Source: a virus. From it: a stretch of 62,168 bases of DNA. Shown here in pieces: positions 25,650 to 34,961 of the stretch (within the stretch, counting starts at the first letter, position 1; the number at the start of each line of letters is the position of its first letter). Below the pieces are notes generated by a model that had not been told where the DNA came from, did no database searches, and saw only the letters and a program-made list of their open reading frames with translations. The translations under genes and the position numbers were made by a program. The stretch lies in the IMG/VR virus record IMGVR_UViG_3300042887_001901, positions 1 through 62,168 of that record, one strand, 5' to 3'.

Positions 25650-26338
25650 TGAAAATATTTGTAACAGGAGGTAGTGGACATTTAGGAAAAGTATTAGTTG
25701 ATTACTTGCAAAAGGATCATGATATACTTGCTCCTAATAGTAAAGAGTGTAATGTACTTAATACCTATAATCTATATAAAATAATTAAAGATTTTAATCC
25801 TGATATTGTTATCCATTTAGCTGCTTTTGTAGATACATTTGGATGTGAGGAACGTAAAATAGATGCTTTAGATACAAACGTTTTAGGAACACTCAATATG
25901 GTAGAAGCATGTATGTATCTTGATTGTAAATTTATATACATTTCCTCTGAATATGTGTTTGGAGGTAGTAAAGGTAACTATACAGTAGATGATAGATTAG
26001 ATCCTATTAATGTGTATGGTAAAACAAAAGCAGCAGCTGAATATATAGTTTCAGTATTACCAAATCATCAAATAATAAGAGCTCCATTCATTAGACAAGT
26101 ATATCCTAAAGTATTTACTGATCAATATTGTTCTAGATACTTTCTAGATGAAGTAGTAGAAAAAATATCAAATAATATATTCAATAATCCAGATAAATTA
26201 GTTCATATAGCCTCTGAAAGGATGTCACTATATGAGTTGTATATTAAACACGAAATTGAAGCGGAACCAATTACAATGCCTGAAAATCAATTAGGTATTA
26301 TTCCTAAAGATACAAGCTTAATAAATAACAGTATATGA
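25649..26338 (+). CDS. RmlD-like NAD(P)-dependent reductase/epimerase
   Basis: 229 aa extended SDR: TGGSGHLGKVL dinucleotide loop, DIVIHLAAFVD, TNVLGTLNMVEA, ISSEYVFGG and YGKTKAAAE (YxxxK). It resembles dTDP-4-dehydrorhamnose reductase but is shorter (about 290 typical). It may reduce the 4-keto sugar made by the RmlB and RfbH proteins encoded 1-3 kb downstream. Overlaps the next gene by ATGA. Confidence 0.75.
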   Translation: MKIFVTGGSGHLGKVLVDYLQKDHDILAPNSKECNVLNTYNLYKIIKDFNPDIVIHLAAFVDTFGCEERKIDALDTNVLGTLNMVEACMYLDCKFIYISSEYVFGGSKGNYTVDDRLDPINVYGKTKAAAEYIVSVLPNHQIIRAPFIRQVYPKVFTDQYCSRYFLDEVVEKISNNIFNNPDKLVHIASERMSLYELYIKHEIEAEPITMPENQLGIIPKDTSLINNSI

Positions 26339-27231
26339 GTAAAAAAACAGCCTGCGTAGTATATTATACTGATGACAGATATGATGAATTAGCTAAAAAC
26401 GTTAAAAATAGTTTCTTAGCACATAACGGTGAGGAATGTGATTATCACCAAATTGATTATACTAATCAAGAAGAATATAATAAATTATTAGAGTATTATG
26501 AATTTGCTCCTGAAACATTCTTGATGCAGTTTATTTATGCTTATGAAATAATGAAAAAACATAATTATGAAAAGATAATTGTGTTAGGGACTGATACTAT
26601 TGTTTGTAACAGACTAGATGAATTTTTAAATGATAACACTACTCCAGTACTAGCATCTTTAAACTACCCAAATCAAGATGGAACTGAACATTGGATTACT
26701 CCATTAGTTCAAGTAACATTACCTGATGGAAATGTAGTAATGGATCATATGAATATTAATGCTGATGTAACTTGCTTTAATAGCGCTGATGCTTTAAAAA
26801 AGGTAATTGATTTAAGTATTGAACATTATTGTCATTTCTCAATTCAAGGTGGGTTAAATGAATTAGCATTTGTTGATAAATCATATGAAGTTAAAATTGT
26901 AGATGCACCTTACCCAACTAGTAAAGTAGTATACAATGCTCGCTCTAAAGGTGTGTTTGGTACTGATATGATTAGAAAAGGATTATTAGCCAAATATGGT
27001 CCTCAATATGATGGACAACCATCACCTATTAGACATTGGTATGTTAATGATAACAAATTATATACTCATGACCATAAGCAAATTAAATGCTTTCACTTCG
27101 TAGAAGGGTTAGGGGGTCGACCAATTGAATCATTTAAAGAATTAATTAATGACTTTAAAACCAATTGGTTCAATGAAGACACAATTAAGTTCTTTAAAGA
27201 ACAATGTGGATGTTCAGAATTCTTTAATTAA
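26335..27231 (+). CDS. GT8-like glycosyltransferase
   Basis: 298 aa. The N-terminal half looks GT-A: CVVYYTDDRYDELAKNVKNS, EFAPETFLMQFIYAYEIM, and IIVLGTDTIV as a DxD-like region. Near the C-terminus CFHFVEGLGGRPIE resembles the HF-G--KPW motif of GT8. Assignment is tentative within GT-A enzymes. Confidence 0.55.
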   Translation: MSKKTACVVYYTDDRYDELAKNVKNSFLAHNGEECDYHQIDYTNQEEYNKLLEYYEFAPETFLMQFIYAYEIMKKHNYEKIIVLGTDTIVCNRLDEFLNDNTTPVLASLNYPNQDGTEHWITPLVQVTLPDGNVVMDHMNINADVTCFNSADALKKVIDLSIEHYCHFSIQGGLNELAFVDKSYEVKIVDAPYPTSKVVYNARSKGVFGTDMIRKGLLAKYGPQYDGQPSPIRHWYVNDNKLYTHDHKQIKCFHFVEGLGGRPIESFKELINDFKTNWFNEDTIKFFKEQCGCSEFFN

Positions 27232-27240
27232 ATTTAGTGT

Positions 27241-28554
27241 ATGCAAGAAATATTAAAATTAGTAGATGAGTATATTCAGAAGAAACATTCTGAAAAGTCG
27301 TGGACCGCAGGTAAAGACTGGGTTCAATATGCTGGCCCATATTTCGATTCATCGGAATATATGGCTGCTGTTAAATCGTTATTAGGCGAATGGTTAGTGT
27401 TAGGTGCCGATGCGATTAAGTTCGAACGTAAATTTCCTAAATTATTCGGTAAAGAGTATGGTTTATTAACGAATAGTGGTTCAAGTGCTAATCTGTTAAT
27501 GATGGTTGCTATGACCTCTAAACGCGGCTATAATCTGCCTAAAGGAACGAAAGTAATTACTCCTATAGCTGGTTTCCCAACTACTGTAGCACCAATTATC
27601 CAATTAGGATTCGCCCCTATATTCGTTGATATCGAGCTTGAAACATTAAACCTCGATTTAGATCAAGTTGAACAAGCGTGCATTGATAACCCCGACGCTA
27701 AAATCATTACGTTCGCTCACGTATTAGGTAATCCACCAAACATGAATCGCTTGATGGCGATTATTGAAAAGTATAATTTAATATTATTAGAGGATTGCTG
27801 TGATGCTTTGGGTTCTACATTTGAAGGTAAACCATTAGGATCATTTGGTAAAATGGCTAGTTGTTCATTCTATCCAGCCCACCACATCACAATGGGTGAA
27901 GGTGGATTTGTAGCAATGAATGATCAAAATACAGAACGTATTGTTCGTAGTTTTAGAGAGTGGGGTAGAGGATGTTATTGTGTTGGTAAACAAAACTTAT
28001 TAGAAAATGGTACTTGCGATTGTCGTTTTAATAATTGGCTTCCATCATTACCAAACGATATATTTGATCACAAATATGTTTATGAGGAAATAGGATACAA
28101 TATGAAACCAATTGAATTACAAGCATCTATTGGTTTAGTACAAATGGAGAAATTAGAAGAAATAGGTATTAAACGTAAAGAAAATTATAAAAACTTATTC
28201 CAAGCATTTAGTAAATACAAACAATACTTCCAGTTACACGAAGCACAACCAGGAGCTGATGTTGATTGGTTTGCATTTCCAATAACAATTAAGGATAATA
28301 CTCCATTTAAACGTTCTGATATTTGTAAGTTCTTAGAGGCAAATAAAATACAAACACGTCCTTACTTTGCAGGTAATATTATGTTACAACCTGCTTATAC
28401 ACACTTGATGGATTCTAAAGAGGTAATTGAAAAATATCCTGTAGCTAGAAAAGTTACAACTGATACATTCTTCTTAGGTACATCACCTGTTATTAATAAG
28501 GAAAAAACAGATTATATAGAAACAATTTTAGATAAATTCATTAATCAATTATAA
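27241..28554 (+). CDS. rfbH: RfbH/DdhC-type [2Fe-2S] PMP-dependent sugar 3-dehydrase
   Basis: 437 aa, DegT/DnrJ/EryC1 fold. It has His instead of the PLP lysine (YPAHHITMGEGG, H215), the mark of 3-deoxygenating enzymes. C187, C245 and C247 give the C-X57-C-X-C spacing described for CDP-4-keto-6-deoxyglucose-3-dehydrase (E1), with C259/C261 to complete a [2Fe-2S] site. E1 removes the C3 hydroxyl of a nucleotide 4-keto-6-deoxyhexose. An E1 reductase (RfbI/AscD) is not seen here. The 5' part of the gene has more GC-rich codons than neighbouring genes, perhaps from transfer. Confidence 0.85.
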   Translation: MQEILKLVDEYIQKKHSEKSWTAGKDWVQYAGPYFDSSEYMAAVKSLLGEWLVLGADAIKFERKFPKLFGKEYGLLTNSGSSANLLMMVAMTSKRGYNLPKGTKVITPIAGFPTTVAPIIQLGFAPIFVDIELETLNLDLDQVEQACIDNPDAKIITFAHVLGNPPNMNRLMAIIEKYNLILLEDCCDALGSTFEGKPLGSFGKMASCSFYPAHHITMGEGGFVAMNDQNTERIVRSFREWGRGCYCVGKQNLLENGTCDCRFNNWLPSLPNDIFDHKYVYEEIGYNMKPIELQASIGLVQMEKLEEIGIKRKENYKNLFQAFSKYKQYFQLHEAQPGADVDWFAFPITIKDNTPFKRSDICKFLEANKIQTRPYFAGNIMLQPAYTHLMDSKEVIEKYPVARKVTTDTFFLGTSPVINKEKTDYIETILDKFINQL

Positions 28555-29501
28555 TGAAGAAAATAGTATACATAACTGGATGTTTAGGATTTATAGGTTC
28601 ACACGTTACTAGACTATGCTTAAAGCAAGGATGGTATGTAAGAGGTATTGATAAATGTACTTATGCTGCTAATCTTAATTTATTAACAGAATTTCATGAA
28701 TATGATAACTTTGAATTTGAAAACGAAGATATTAATGATATAAAATTCTTATATGAATGTGATTATGTTATTAATACGGCTGCTGAAACGCATGTTGGAA
28801 ATTCAATAGCTAATAGTGATGCCTTTATTAAATCAAATATTGATGGTGTTCATAATTTACTTAATTTAATTAAAAATTATAGACACGAATCACCTAAATT
28901 ACCTACACTATTACATTTCAGTACTGATGAGGTATATGGTGATATAGATGAAGGAGCCCACACAGAAACAGATTTATTAAAACCATCTAATCCATATTCA
29001 GCAACTAAAGCAGCTGCTGATATGTTAGTATTAGCTTGGGGTAGAACATATAAATTACCTTATATTATTGTTAGACCAACTAACAACTATGGTGTTGGTC
29101 AGTATGTTGAAAAATTAATTCCTAAAACATGTAAGTATTTAGAATTAGGTAGAAAAATACCTTTACATAATAATGGTACACCTATTAGAAATTGGTTACA
29201 TGCTCATGATACAGCTAGAGCTATTGTTACTATTATTAATAAAGGGGTTGAAAATGAAATTTATAATATTGCAGGTGGGTTTGAGCAATCAAATTATGAT
29301 ACTGTTAGAAAAGTAATTACTGAATATAATGGTAGTAATATAGAAGATCATCTTGATTTAACTTACTCTAGAGTAGGACAAGATGTTAGATATGCTTTAG
29401 ATGACTCTAAATTAAAATCATTAGGTTGGAGACCAGTTGTAAGCTTTGATGATACATTACCTTCAATAGTAGAATATTATAAAAATAGATTTATATGGTA
29501 A
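28554..29501 (+). CDS. NDP-glucose 4,6-dehydratase (RmlB-like)
   Basis: 315 aa. GCLGFIGSHV, NTAAETHVGNSI, STDEVYGDIDEG (catalytic T-D-E), YSATKAAAD (YxxxK), RPTNNYGVGQYVEKLIP and NWLHAHDTARAI are all RmlB-family motifs. It would supply the 4-keto-6-deoxy sugar that RfbH needs. Whether it uses CDP-, dTDP- or another NDP-glucose is not decided by sequence alone. It shares a base with the rfbH stop. Confidence 0.85.
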   Translation: MKKIVYITGCLGFIGSHVTRLCLKQGWYVRGIDKCTYAANLNLLTEFHEYDNFEFENEDINDIKFLYECDYVINTAAETHVGNSIANSDAFIKSNIDGVHNLLNLIKNYRHESPKLPTLLHFSTDEVYGDIDEGAHTETDLLKPSNPYSATKAAADMLVLAWGRTYKLPYIIVRPTNNYGVGQYVEKLIPKTCKYLELGRKIPLHNNGTPIRNWLHAHDTARAIVTIINKGVENEIYNIAGGFEQSNYDTVRKVITEYNGSNIEDHLDLTYSRVGQDVRYALDDSKLKSLGWRPVVSFDDTLPSIVEYYKNRFIW

Positions 29502-30121
29502 ATTTAAAAAAACGAATAGCAGAAATTGCTTATAAAAACAAATTAGGACACTTAGGAAGTTATTTTTCTAGTGTTGGAATTATAGATGAAATCTATTCTA
29601 AAATGGATAAAGATGATATATTCATCTTATCTTCAGGACATGCTGCTTTAGCATTATACGTTTGTTTAGAAAAATATAAAGGACAAGATGCTGAAGCATT
29701 ATTTATTAAACATGGTGGTCATCCTCACAGAGATGAAGAATGTGAAATTTATTGTTCTACAGGATCATTAGGTTTAGGTTTATGTGTTGCTTTAGGTAGA
29801 GCAGTAGCTAATCCAAAAAGAAAAGTTCAAGTATTAATTAGTGATGGTGAGTGTGCTGAGGGTAGTATTTGGGAGGCCTTAAAAACTATTAAGGAAGAAG
29901 GTATTACTAATATAGAAGTTCATGTTAATATAAATGGATATGCTGCTTATAAAGAAGTAGATGCATTATATCTTGAACAAAGATTAAAAGCATTCCTACC
30001 AGAAATTAAAATACACCATACAAATGTAGAGCAATATTCATTCTTAAAAGGATTAAATGCTCACTACCACGTAATGAATGAAGAAAATTATAATGAAGTT
30101 TTAAATTCAAACAATGACTAG
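29495..30121 (+). CDS. split transketolase, N-terminal (TPP pyrophosphate) half
   Basis: 208 aa, thiamine-diphosphate domain: GHLGSYFSSVGIID, LSSGHAALALYV, YCSTGSLGLGL and ISDGECAEGSIWEAL (the GDG metal/TPP motif). Shorter than usual split transketolase A subunits (about 270). It overlaps the partner gene by 8 bases and should form the active enzyme with it. Transketolases move a two-carbon ketol unit. Confidence 0.8.
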   Translation: MVNLKKRIAEIAYKNKLGHLGSYFSSVGIIDEIYSKMDKDDIFILSSGHAALALYVCLEKYKGQDAEALFIKHGGHPHRDEECEIYCSTGSLGLGLCVALGRAVANPKRKVQVLISDGECAEGSIWEALKTIKEEGITNIEVHVNINGYAAYKEVDALYLEQRLKAFLPEIKIHHTNVEQYSFLKGLNAHYHVMNEENYNEVLNSNND

Positions 30122-30593
30122 AAAATTATTTGCCCAATTATTACTTGATGAGATGGCTGTTAATGATGACATCTATCTTATTACAGGAGACTTAGGATAT
30201 GGTTTGTGGGATAAAATTAGAGATACCTTTCCAGATAGATTTTTCAATGTAGGTTCATCTGAGATGGCTATGATGGGTATGGGAGTTGGATTAGCGATGG
30301 AGGGTAAAATTCCTTTCGTATATTCAATTACACCGTTTGCTATTTATAGACCATTTGAAATGATTCGTAATTATTTAGATCATGAAAAAATACCTGTAAA
30401 TATTATTGGTGGAGGTCGAGATCAAGATTATGGTTACTTAGGTTTCTCACATTGGTCCGAAGATGATAAGAAATTTATGACTCAATTTAATAATATTGCT
30501 AACGCCTGGCCTGAAAATGAAGATCATTTACAAAAATGTATGGACTACTGCTTGGAAAAAGTAGGTCCAGTATATATAAACTTAAAACGATAA
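30114..30593 (+). CDS. split transketolase, pyrimidine-binding half
   Basis: 159 aa: ITGDLGYGLWDKI, FNVGSSEMAMMGMGVGLAM (with the conserved Glu that activates TPP), PFVYSITPFAIYRPFE and YGYLGFSHWSEDD. It corresponds to the middle transketolase domain and lacks most of the C-terminal third domain (about 300 aa usual). With a 4-keto-3,6-dideoxy sugar pathway next door, a two-carbon branch on a sugar is possible (inference). Confidence 0.78.
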   Translation: MTRKLFAQLLLDEMAVNDDIYLITGDLGYGLWDKIRDTFPDRFFNVGSSEMAMMGMGVGLAMEGKIPFVYSITPFAIYRPFEMIRNYLDHEKIPVNIIGGGRDQDYGYLGFSHWSEDDKKFMTQFNNIANAWPENEDHLQKCMDYCLEKVGPVYINLKR

Positions 30594-31363
30594 TGAGAAT
30601 ATTAATTACAGGAGCAAATGGCTATATAGGTAAATCATTACATACTGCTTTAAAAGATAAGTATGATGTAACAGCAATTACTAGAAATGGTTTTGATTTA
30701 ACGGATGCTGTTGCTATGTTTAAATTTTTCCAAAGTAGACAAAACTTTGATTTAGTATTACATTGTGCTGTAGCAGGTGCTGCTAATCCAAGAGATACTA
30801 ATTGGAATATTGCAGATACTAATTTAATAATATATTATAATTTATTACAACATAAAAATCATTTTGCTAAATTAATACACTTTGGATCTGGAGCTGAAAC
30901 CCACCTTCCAGATACGCCTTATGGGTATAGCAAAAAGGTTATTGCTAAGTCTATCCTAAATCAAGATAACTTTTATAACATTAAAATATTTGGTATATTT
31001 GATGAAAATGAATTAGATACTAGATTTATTAAGGCTAGCTTAAAACGATATATAGCTAAAGAACCAATTCAAATTCATCAAGATAAAGTAATGGATTTCT
31101 TCTACATGCAAGACTTAGTTAATGTACTAGAATATTATATGAGTGAAGAAAATCCACCTAAAGAATTTGATTGTGCTTATAATGAATTTTATTCATTAAA
31201 AAATATAGCAGACATTATTAATACTTTAGATGAATATAAGGTTGAAATTAATATTGAAAAAGAAGGTAGGGCTATGTATAAATCTAATTATCGTAGTGTA
31301 TTACCAATTGATTTAATTGGGTTAGAACAAGGAATTAAAAACGTATATGATAAGTTGAAATGA
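30593..31363 (+). CDS. NAD-dependent epimerase/dehydratase
   Basis: 256 aa from ATG 30593, which overlaps the transketolase stop by one base; a longer frame from 30536 would overlap by 58 bases. MRILITGANGYIGKSL is the NAD loop, DLVLHCAVAGA, and YGYSKKVIAK the YxxxK-like catalytic site. The C-terminal sugar domain is present. Similar to reductases/epimerases of O-antigen clusters. Confidence 0.75.
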   Translation: MRILITGANGYIGKSLHTALKDKYDVTAITRNGFDLTDAVAMFKFFQSRQNFDLVLHCAVAGAANPRDTNWNIADTNLIIYYNLLQHKNHFAKLIHFGSGAETHLPDTPYGYSKKVIAKSILNQDNFYNIKIFGIFDENELDTRFIKASLKRYIAKEPIQIHQDKVMDFFYMQDLVNVLEYYMSEENPPKEFDCAYNEFYSLKNIADIINTLDEYKVEINIEKEGRAMYKSNYRSVLPIDLIGLEQGIKNVYDKLK

Positions 31364-32244
31364 ATATAAAAATAAAAATACATTATATGCCTTGGGAAGT
31401 AGACTATGCTCTACTTCAATTTATGCAACTTAAAAAAGCATCACAGCATTTGAGTGATGATATTTACTTTCATATTGGTTTAAATTTATCATCTCATATT
31501 ATTAATTGGAACGAATCTAAATTACCTAAAGAATATTTCATTAATAAGTTTAATGCTAATCTTAAGATGTTAGATTGGGCTAAAGATGTAAATGTTACTA
31601 TATATGAGGGAGATGAGTTATGGGGTCATTTAGATTTAGAAAAAACACAAATGGATCCTAAAATTGATTATTACATGTCAATTTGCCCTGATATGTGGTT
31701 CCATGAATATGCTTTATTCTATATTATAGAGGCAGCTAAACAAATTAAAGACAAACATTTCATTATTACCCCAGAAATTCATAAATTATGGGACTGGACG
31801 TGGGATGAATTGGTAAATGATAATTATCAAAATGTATCTTACAGTGATTGGAATAAATCAGATATATTTGAAATACAATCTAGAGCATTAGGTGAACCAT
31901 ACTTACAATTAACATCACGCTTTAAATATGCTGGTTGGTTTGATTTGTATAGTAAAGATTTTATGGAATTAATTCCAATACCTGATGACTGGAAAGGATA
32001 CGGCCCTTGGGATTACTATAGTATGCTAGTTTCAGATATAGCTGTTAAAAATGGTATTGATATTAAAGAATATGTTTTAAAAAACCAAATCATATTTGAA
32101 TATCATCCAAATAAAGAAGATAAAAGTAATTTTGCAGATTATTATAAAGACTTACTTTCACTAAATAAAATAGAAAATCAAAGACAAGTTGTAGAATCAA
32201 AATTCTCTCATTATATTGAACAATGGACAAACAAAAACTTATGA
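31360..32244 (+). CDS. putative glycosyltransferase-like protein, unclassified
   Basis: 294 aa, rich in Trp, Tyr and Asp, with IHYMPWEVDYALLQFMQLKKA at the start, a possible GT-A core (YYMSICPDMWFHEYALFYI) and KGYGPWDYYSML. This looks like an uncharacterised transferase found in phage or capsule clusters; I cannot name a family. Overlaps previous (4 bases) and next (4 bases) genes. Confidence 0.4.
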   Translation: MNIKIKIHYMPWEVDYALLQFMQLKKASQHLSDDIYFHIGLNLSSHIINWNESKLPKEYFINKFNANLKMLDWAKDVNVTIYEGDELWGHLDLEKTQMDPKIDYYMSICPDMWFHEYALFYIIEAAKQIKDKHFIITPEIHKLWDWTWDELVNDNYQNVSYSDWNKSDIFEIQSRALGEPYLQLTSRFKYAGWFDLYSKDFMELIPIPDDWKGYGPWDYYSMLVSDIAVKNGIDIKEYVLKNQIIFEYHPNKEDKSNFADYYKDLLSLNKIENQRQVVESKFSHYIEQWTNKNL

Positions 32245-33164
32245 AAAAATTTATAGTAACAACAACAATTAATCATCCTACAGAAGCAACTCTTAAATTT
32301 ATTGAAATTGCTAAACGTGATAATTGGCACTTTGTAGTAGTAGGTGATACTAAAACACCACACGCTGAATATGAAAGATTAGACTGTATTTACTTACATC
32401 CAAATAATCAAGAATTGACGTATCCTAAATTAAGTAAGATTATTGGTTGGAAAACAATTCAACGTCGTAATATTGGATTCGTTTATGCTTATGAACATGG
32501 AGCTGATGTAGTAGCTACAGTTGATGATGATAATATTCCTTATGATAATTGGGGAACTGATTTATATGTTGGTAAGGAAGTAGAAGTAGATTATTACACT
32601 AACAAAGAACTTTTAGTATTTGATCCATTATCTGTAACTAATCAATCTAACTTATGGCATAGAGGATTCCCAATCGATTTATTGCCTTACAAAAATCTTA
32701 TTGAATATAAAGGTAAAAAGAAAATTACACCATTAATTCAAGCAGATTTATGGGATGGTGATCCTGATATTGATGCAATGTGTAGATTATCATTTAAACC
32801 AATTGTTAAATTCGATACTACATCTCCATTTGCTGCAGCTGAAATATCTCCATTCAACTCTCAAAATACATTCATTCATAGAGATGCTTTAAAGCATTAT
32901 GCAGTATGGCCTTATGTAGGTAGAATGGATGACATTTGGGGTGGTTATTATGCTCAAAAGATGATTGGTGATGATAAATTAATTTATAATAGAGCATCTG
33001 TTTATCAAGATAGAAATGTTCAAGATTTAATTACCAATTTAGAAAAAGAAATTATTGGATATAGACACACATTAGACTTTACTAAATTTCCAAACATCAC
33101 TAGTGATTATATTCCAGCAAAAACTAAAGAATTCTTAGACATTTATTTTAATAGTTTTAAATAA
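32241..33164 (+). CDS. STELLO/RGP-like (GT75-type) glycosyltransferase
   Basis: 307 aa from ATG 32241 (ATGA overlap); ATG 32223 in frame is less likely. VTTTINHPTEAT, VVVGDTKTP, RRNIGFVYAYEHGADVVAT in pieces, then VDDDNIP as the metal-binding DDD, and IQADLWDGDPDIDA are features of reversibly glycosylated/STELLO-type proteins, including UDP-arabinopyranose mutases. Mutase or transferase role not decided. Confidence 0.6.
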   Translation: MKKFIVTTTINHPTEATLKFIEIAKRDNWHFVVVGDTKTPHAEYERLDCIYLHPNNQELTYPKLSKIIGWKTIQRRNIGFVYAYEHGADVVATVDDDNIPYDNWGTDLYVGKEVEVDYYTNKELLVFDPLSVTNQSNLWHRGFPIDLLPYKNLIEYKGKKKITPLIQADLWDGDPDIDAMCRLSFKPIVKFDTTSPFAAAEISPFNSQNTFIHRDALKHYAVWPYVGRMDDIWGGYYAQKMIGDDKLIYNRASVYQDRNVQDLITNLEKEIIGYRHTLDFTKFPNITSDYIPAKTKEFLDIYFNSFK

Positions 33165-34033
33165 TGAAAATATCAGCAGTTATAGTATCCCGAAATGATG
33201 GATACGGAGGACATTTAAACGAAAGAGCAACATATTGCTTTAATTCAGCAATTGATACTTACGATGAAGTAATTTATGTAGACTGGAACTCAGAAACTCA
33301 TAGCTTACTTTATGATATTAAGGATAATATCAATTTTAAGGGTAACTTTAAGCATATCGTTATTACACCTGAAGTAGCCTCGTTATTAACTAACAACGAC
33401 CCATACGCTCAAAAATGTTGTGAGGTGTTAGGACGTAACATTGGATTAAGACGTGCTACAGGAGATTATTTAGTATCAACTAATATTGATATTATTCATC
33501 CAAAACGTGATCAATTAGAAGAAACAATCGCTCAATTAGACCCTAAAACATTCTATACCATTAGTAGAAGACATGCTGATTGGAATATGATTAAGGAATT
33601 TCATAATGGTGAAATACCATTTGCAGAATGGAAACCATTAAGAGAACATTTAATTGCCACTTCAGAAGAACGTCACTTTGAGGAAACAACTGTAAGTGGA
33701 GACAATTATAGTATTATTAATTGCTGTGGTGATTATCAAATTGCATCACGTGAGGTATGGAACACAATTCGTGGATTTGAAGAAGAATTAATATACGCTT
33801 TATTCGCTGATACTAATGTTCAAAAGAAAGCATTAATGCATGGGCTTGGATTAAAAGCAATATATAACCCAGCATTATTCCATATTGAACACGGCAAGGG
33901 TGGTGGTGGATTCTTAGATGGTATTAATAAGAAAACAAATGACCAATACAGAGCGGTAATATATCAACAACAAACAGAAAATACTGAGTCATGGGGATTT
34001 GGAGATACTGAAATTGAATTTGAAATATTCTAA
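33164..34033 (+). CDS. GT2-like glycosyltransferase
   Basis: 289 aa GT-A fold: ISAVIVSRNDGYGG, DEVIYVDWNS, LGRNIGLRRATGDYLVSTNIDII in pieces, where NID replaces the usual DxD. SRRHADWN and the C-terminal LKAIYNPALFHIEHGKGGGG fit GT2 proteins of galactosyltransferase type. Last gene of the glycan run; it overlaps the previous stop by one base. Confidence 0.65.
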   Translation: MKISAVIVSRNDGYGGHLNERATYCFNSAIDTYDEVIYVDWNSETHSLLYDIKDNINFKGNFKHIVITPEVASLLTNNDPYAQKCCEVLGRNIGLRRATGDYLVSTNIDIIHPKRDQLEETIAQLDPKTFYTISRRHADWNMIKEFHNGEIPFAEWKPLREHLIATSEERHFEETTVSGDNYSIINCCGDYQIASREVWNTIRGFEEELIYALFADTNVQKKALMHGLGLKAIYNPALFHIEHGKGGGGFLDGINKKTNDQYRAVIYQQQTENTESWGFGDTEIEFEIF

Positions 34034-34064
34034 AAAGGATATTATATTTATTAAAAATTAGTTT

Positions 34065-34607
34065 ATGTCAAGAGAGCGCCGTTCTAAATTAGACCCGTTA
34101 AGTCGAATCATAACATTAGGCGACATTGACCCTATCACAGTTAATGAGGTTATCCAAGATATATACGAGATTAATGCTGAAGACGCTAAAAGGCAAATAG
34201 TAGAACCTATAAAACTAATTATTAACTCATTTGGAGGAGAGGTGTACAGTGGGCTTGCTTTAATTGATGTAATTGATAATTCACAGACTCCTATCCATAC
34301 TATATGTCACGGTACTGCAATGTCAATGGGATTAATTGTATATGCTGCGGGACATATTAGACAAGCAAGTAAATATTCTACATTTATGTATCATGAAGCG
34401 CTATATGAACTTGATGGTAAAGTAGCATTTCATAAACAAGAATTAAAAGAAACAGAACGTGTTGATAAAATATGTGATGCCTATTTAATATCTAAAACTA
34501 AACTCACTGATAAAATATTAAAACCACATAGAGATAAACAAGCTGAATGGTATTTCGATGTTAAAACAGCCCAAAGATATGGTTTAGTTGATAGTATTCT
34601 AGAATAG
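34065..34607 (+). CDS. clpP: ClpP-like serine protease
   Basis: 180 aa. Catalytic triad S87 (GTAMSMG), H110 (FMYHEAL) and D165 (WYFDVKTAQRYGLVD), with INSFGGEVYSGLAL for the ClpP fold. Shorter than host ClpP (about 200). It could be a capsid maturation protease, but no head genes are adjacent; a role with host ClpX, for example on tmRNA-tagged proteins, is an alternative inference. A promoter-like TATATTTA lies at about 34044. Confidence 0.82.
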   Translation: MSRERRSKLDPLSRIITLGDIDPITVNEVIQDIYEINAEDAKRQIVEPIKLIINSFGGEVYSGLALIDVIDNSQTPIHTICHGTAMSMGLIVYAAGHIRQASKYSTFMYHEALYELDGKVAFHKQELKETERVDKICDAYLISKTKLTDKILKPHRDKQAEWYFDVKTAQRYGLVDSILE

Positions 34608-34611
34608 TTCA

Positions 34612-34635
34612 CATATTTATATATAAACATAGACC
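34612..34635 (+). promoter_or_regulatory. promoter-like ATATTTATATAT element
   Basis: ACATATTTATATATAAACAT lies in the gap between the ClpP gene and the next gene, about 18 bases before the ATG. Same -7-like core as elsewhere; no GGCA block upstream. Confidence 0.3.
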
Positions 34636-34959
34636 ATGGCTGAAATGCAACCAAAACTTAAAGTAGACGTAAACCATAACCCAACTAAAAAGGGTATTAA
34701 GGTTCAATTTATATTACCTCAAGCAATTGAAGGTGATGCTAAAGCTACTATGGTTCAGAAATTACAATCTAAATTAAATGCTGGTTTGGCTCAATACCAA
34801 ATGACAGCAAATACTGATACTGATGTTCCTTATGCTAACGTAATTGGGTTCTTAATTAGTATTCAAGATGTAAGATTGTTAATCAAAAACGCTCTTAAAG
34901 GAGCACCTGCAGCACCTGCTGCTCCCGCAGAATTACCTCCTGCAGAACCAAACATTTAA
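34636..34959 (+). CDS. small protein with Ala/Pro-rich tail, unknown
   Basis: 107 aa. An N-terminal alpha/beta part (KLKVDVNHNPTKKGIKVQFILP...) and a flexible C-terminal tail of Ala and Pro (APAAPAAPAELPPAEP). Such tails occur in phage virion or scaffold proteins. No family recognised. Confidence 0.45.
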   Translation: MAEMQPKLKVDVNHNPTKKGIKVQFILPQAIEGDAKATMVQKLQSKLNAGLAQYQMTANTDTDVPYANVIGFLISIQDVRLLIKNALKGAPAAPAAPAELPPAEPNI

Positions 34960-34961
34960 CT

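Noticed and set aside
27241-28554. Ordinary sugar aminotransferase
   Set aside because: His replaces the PLP lysine and the Cys set matches the Fe-S 3-dehydrase, so transamination is unlikely.
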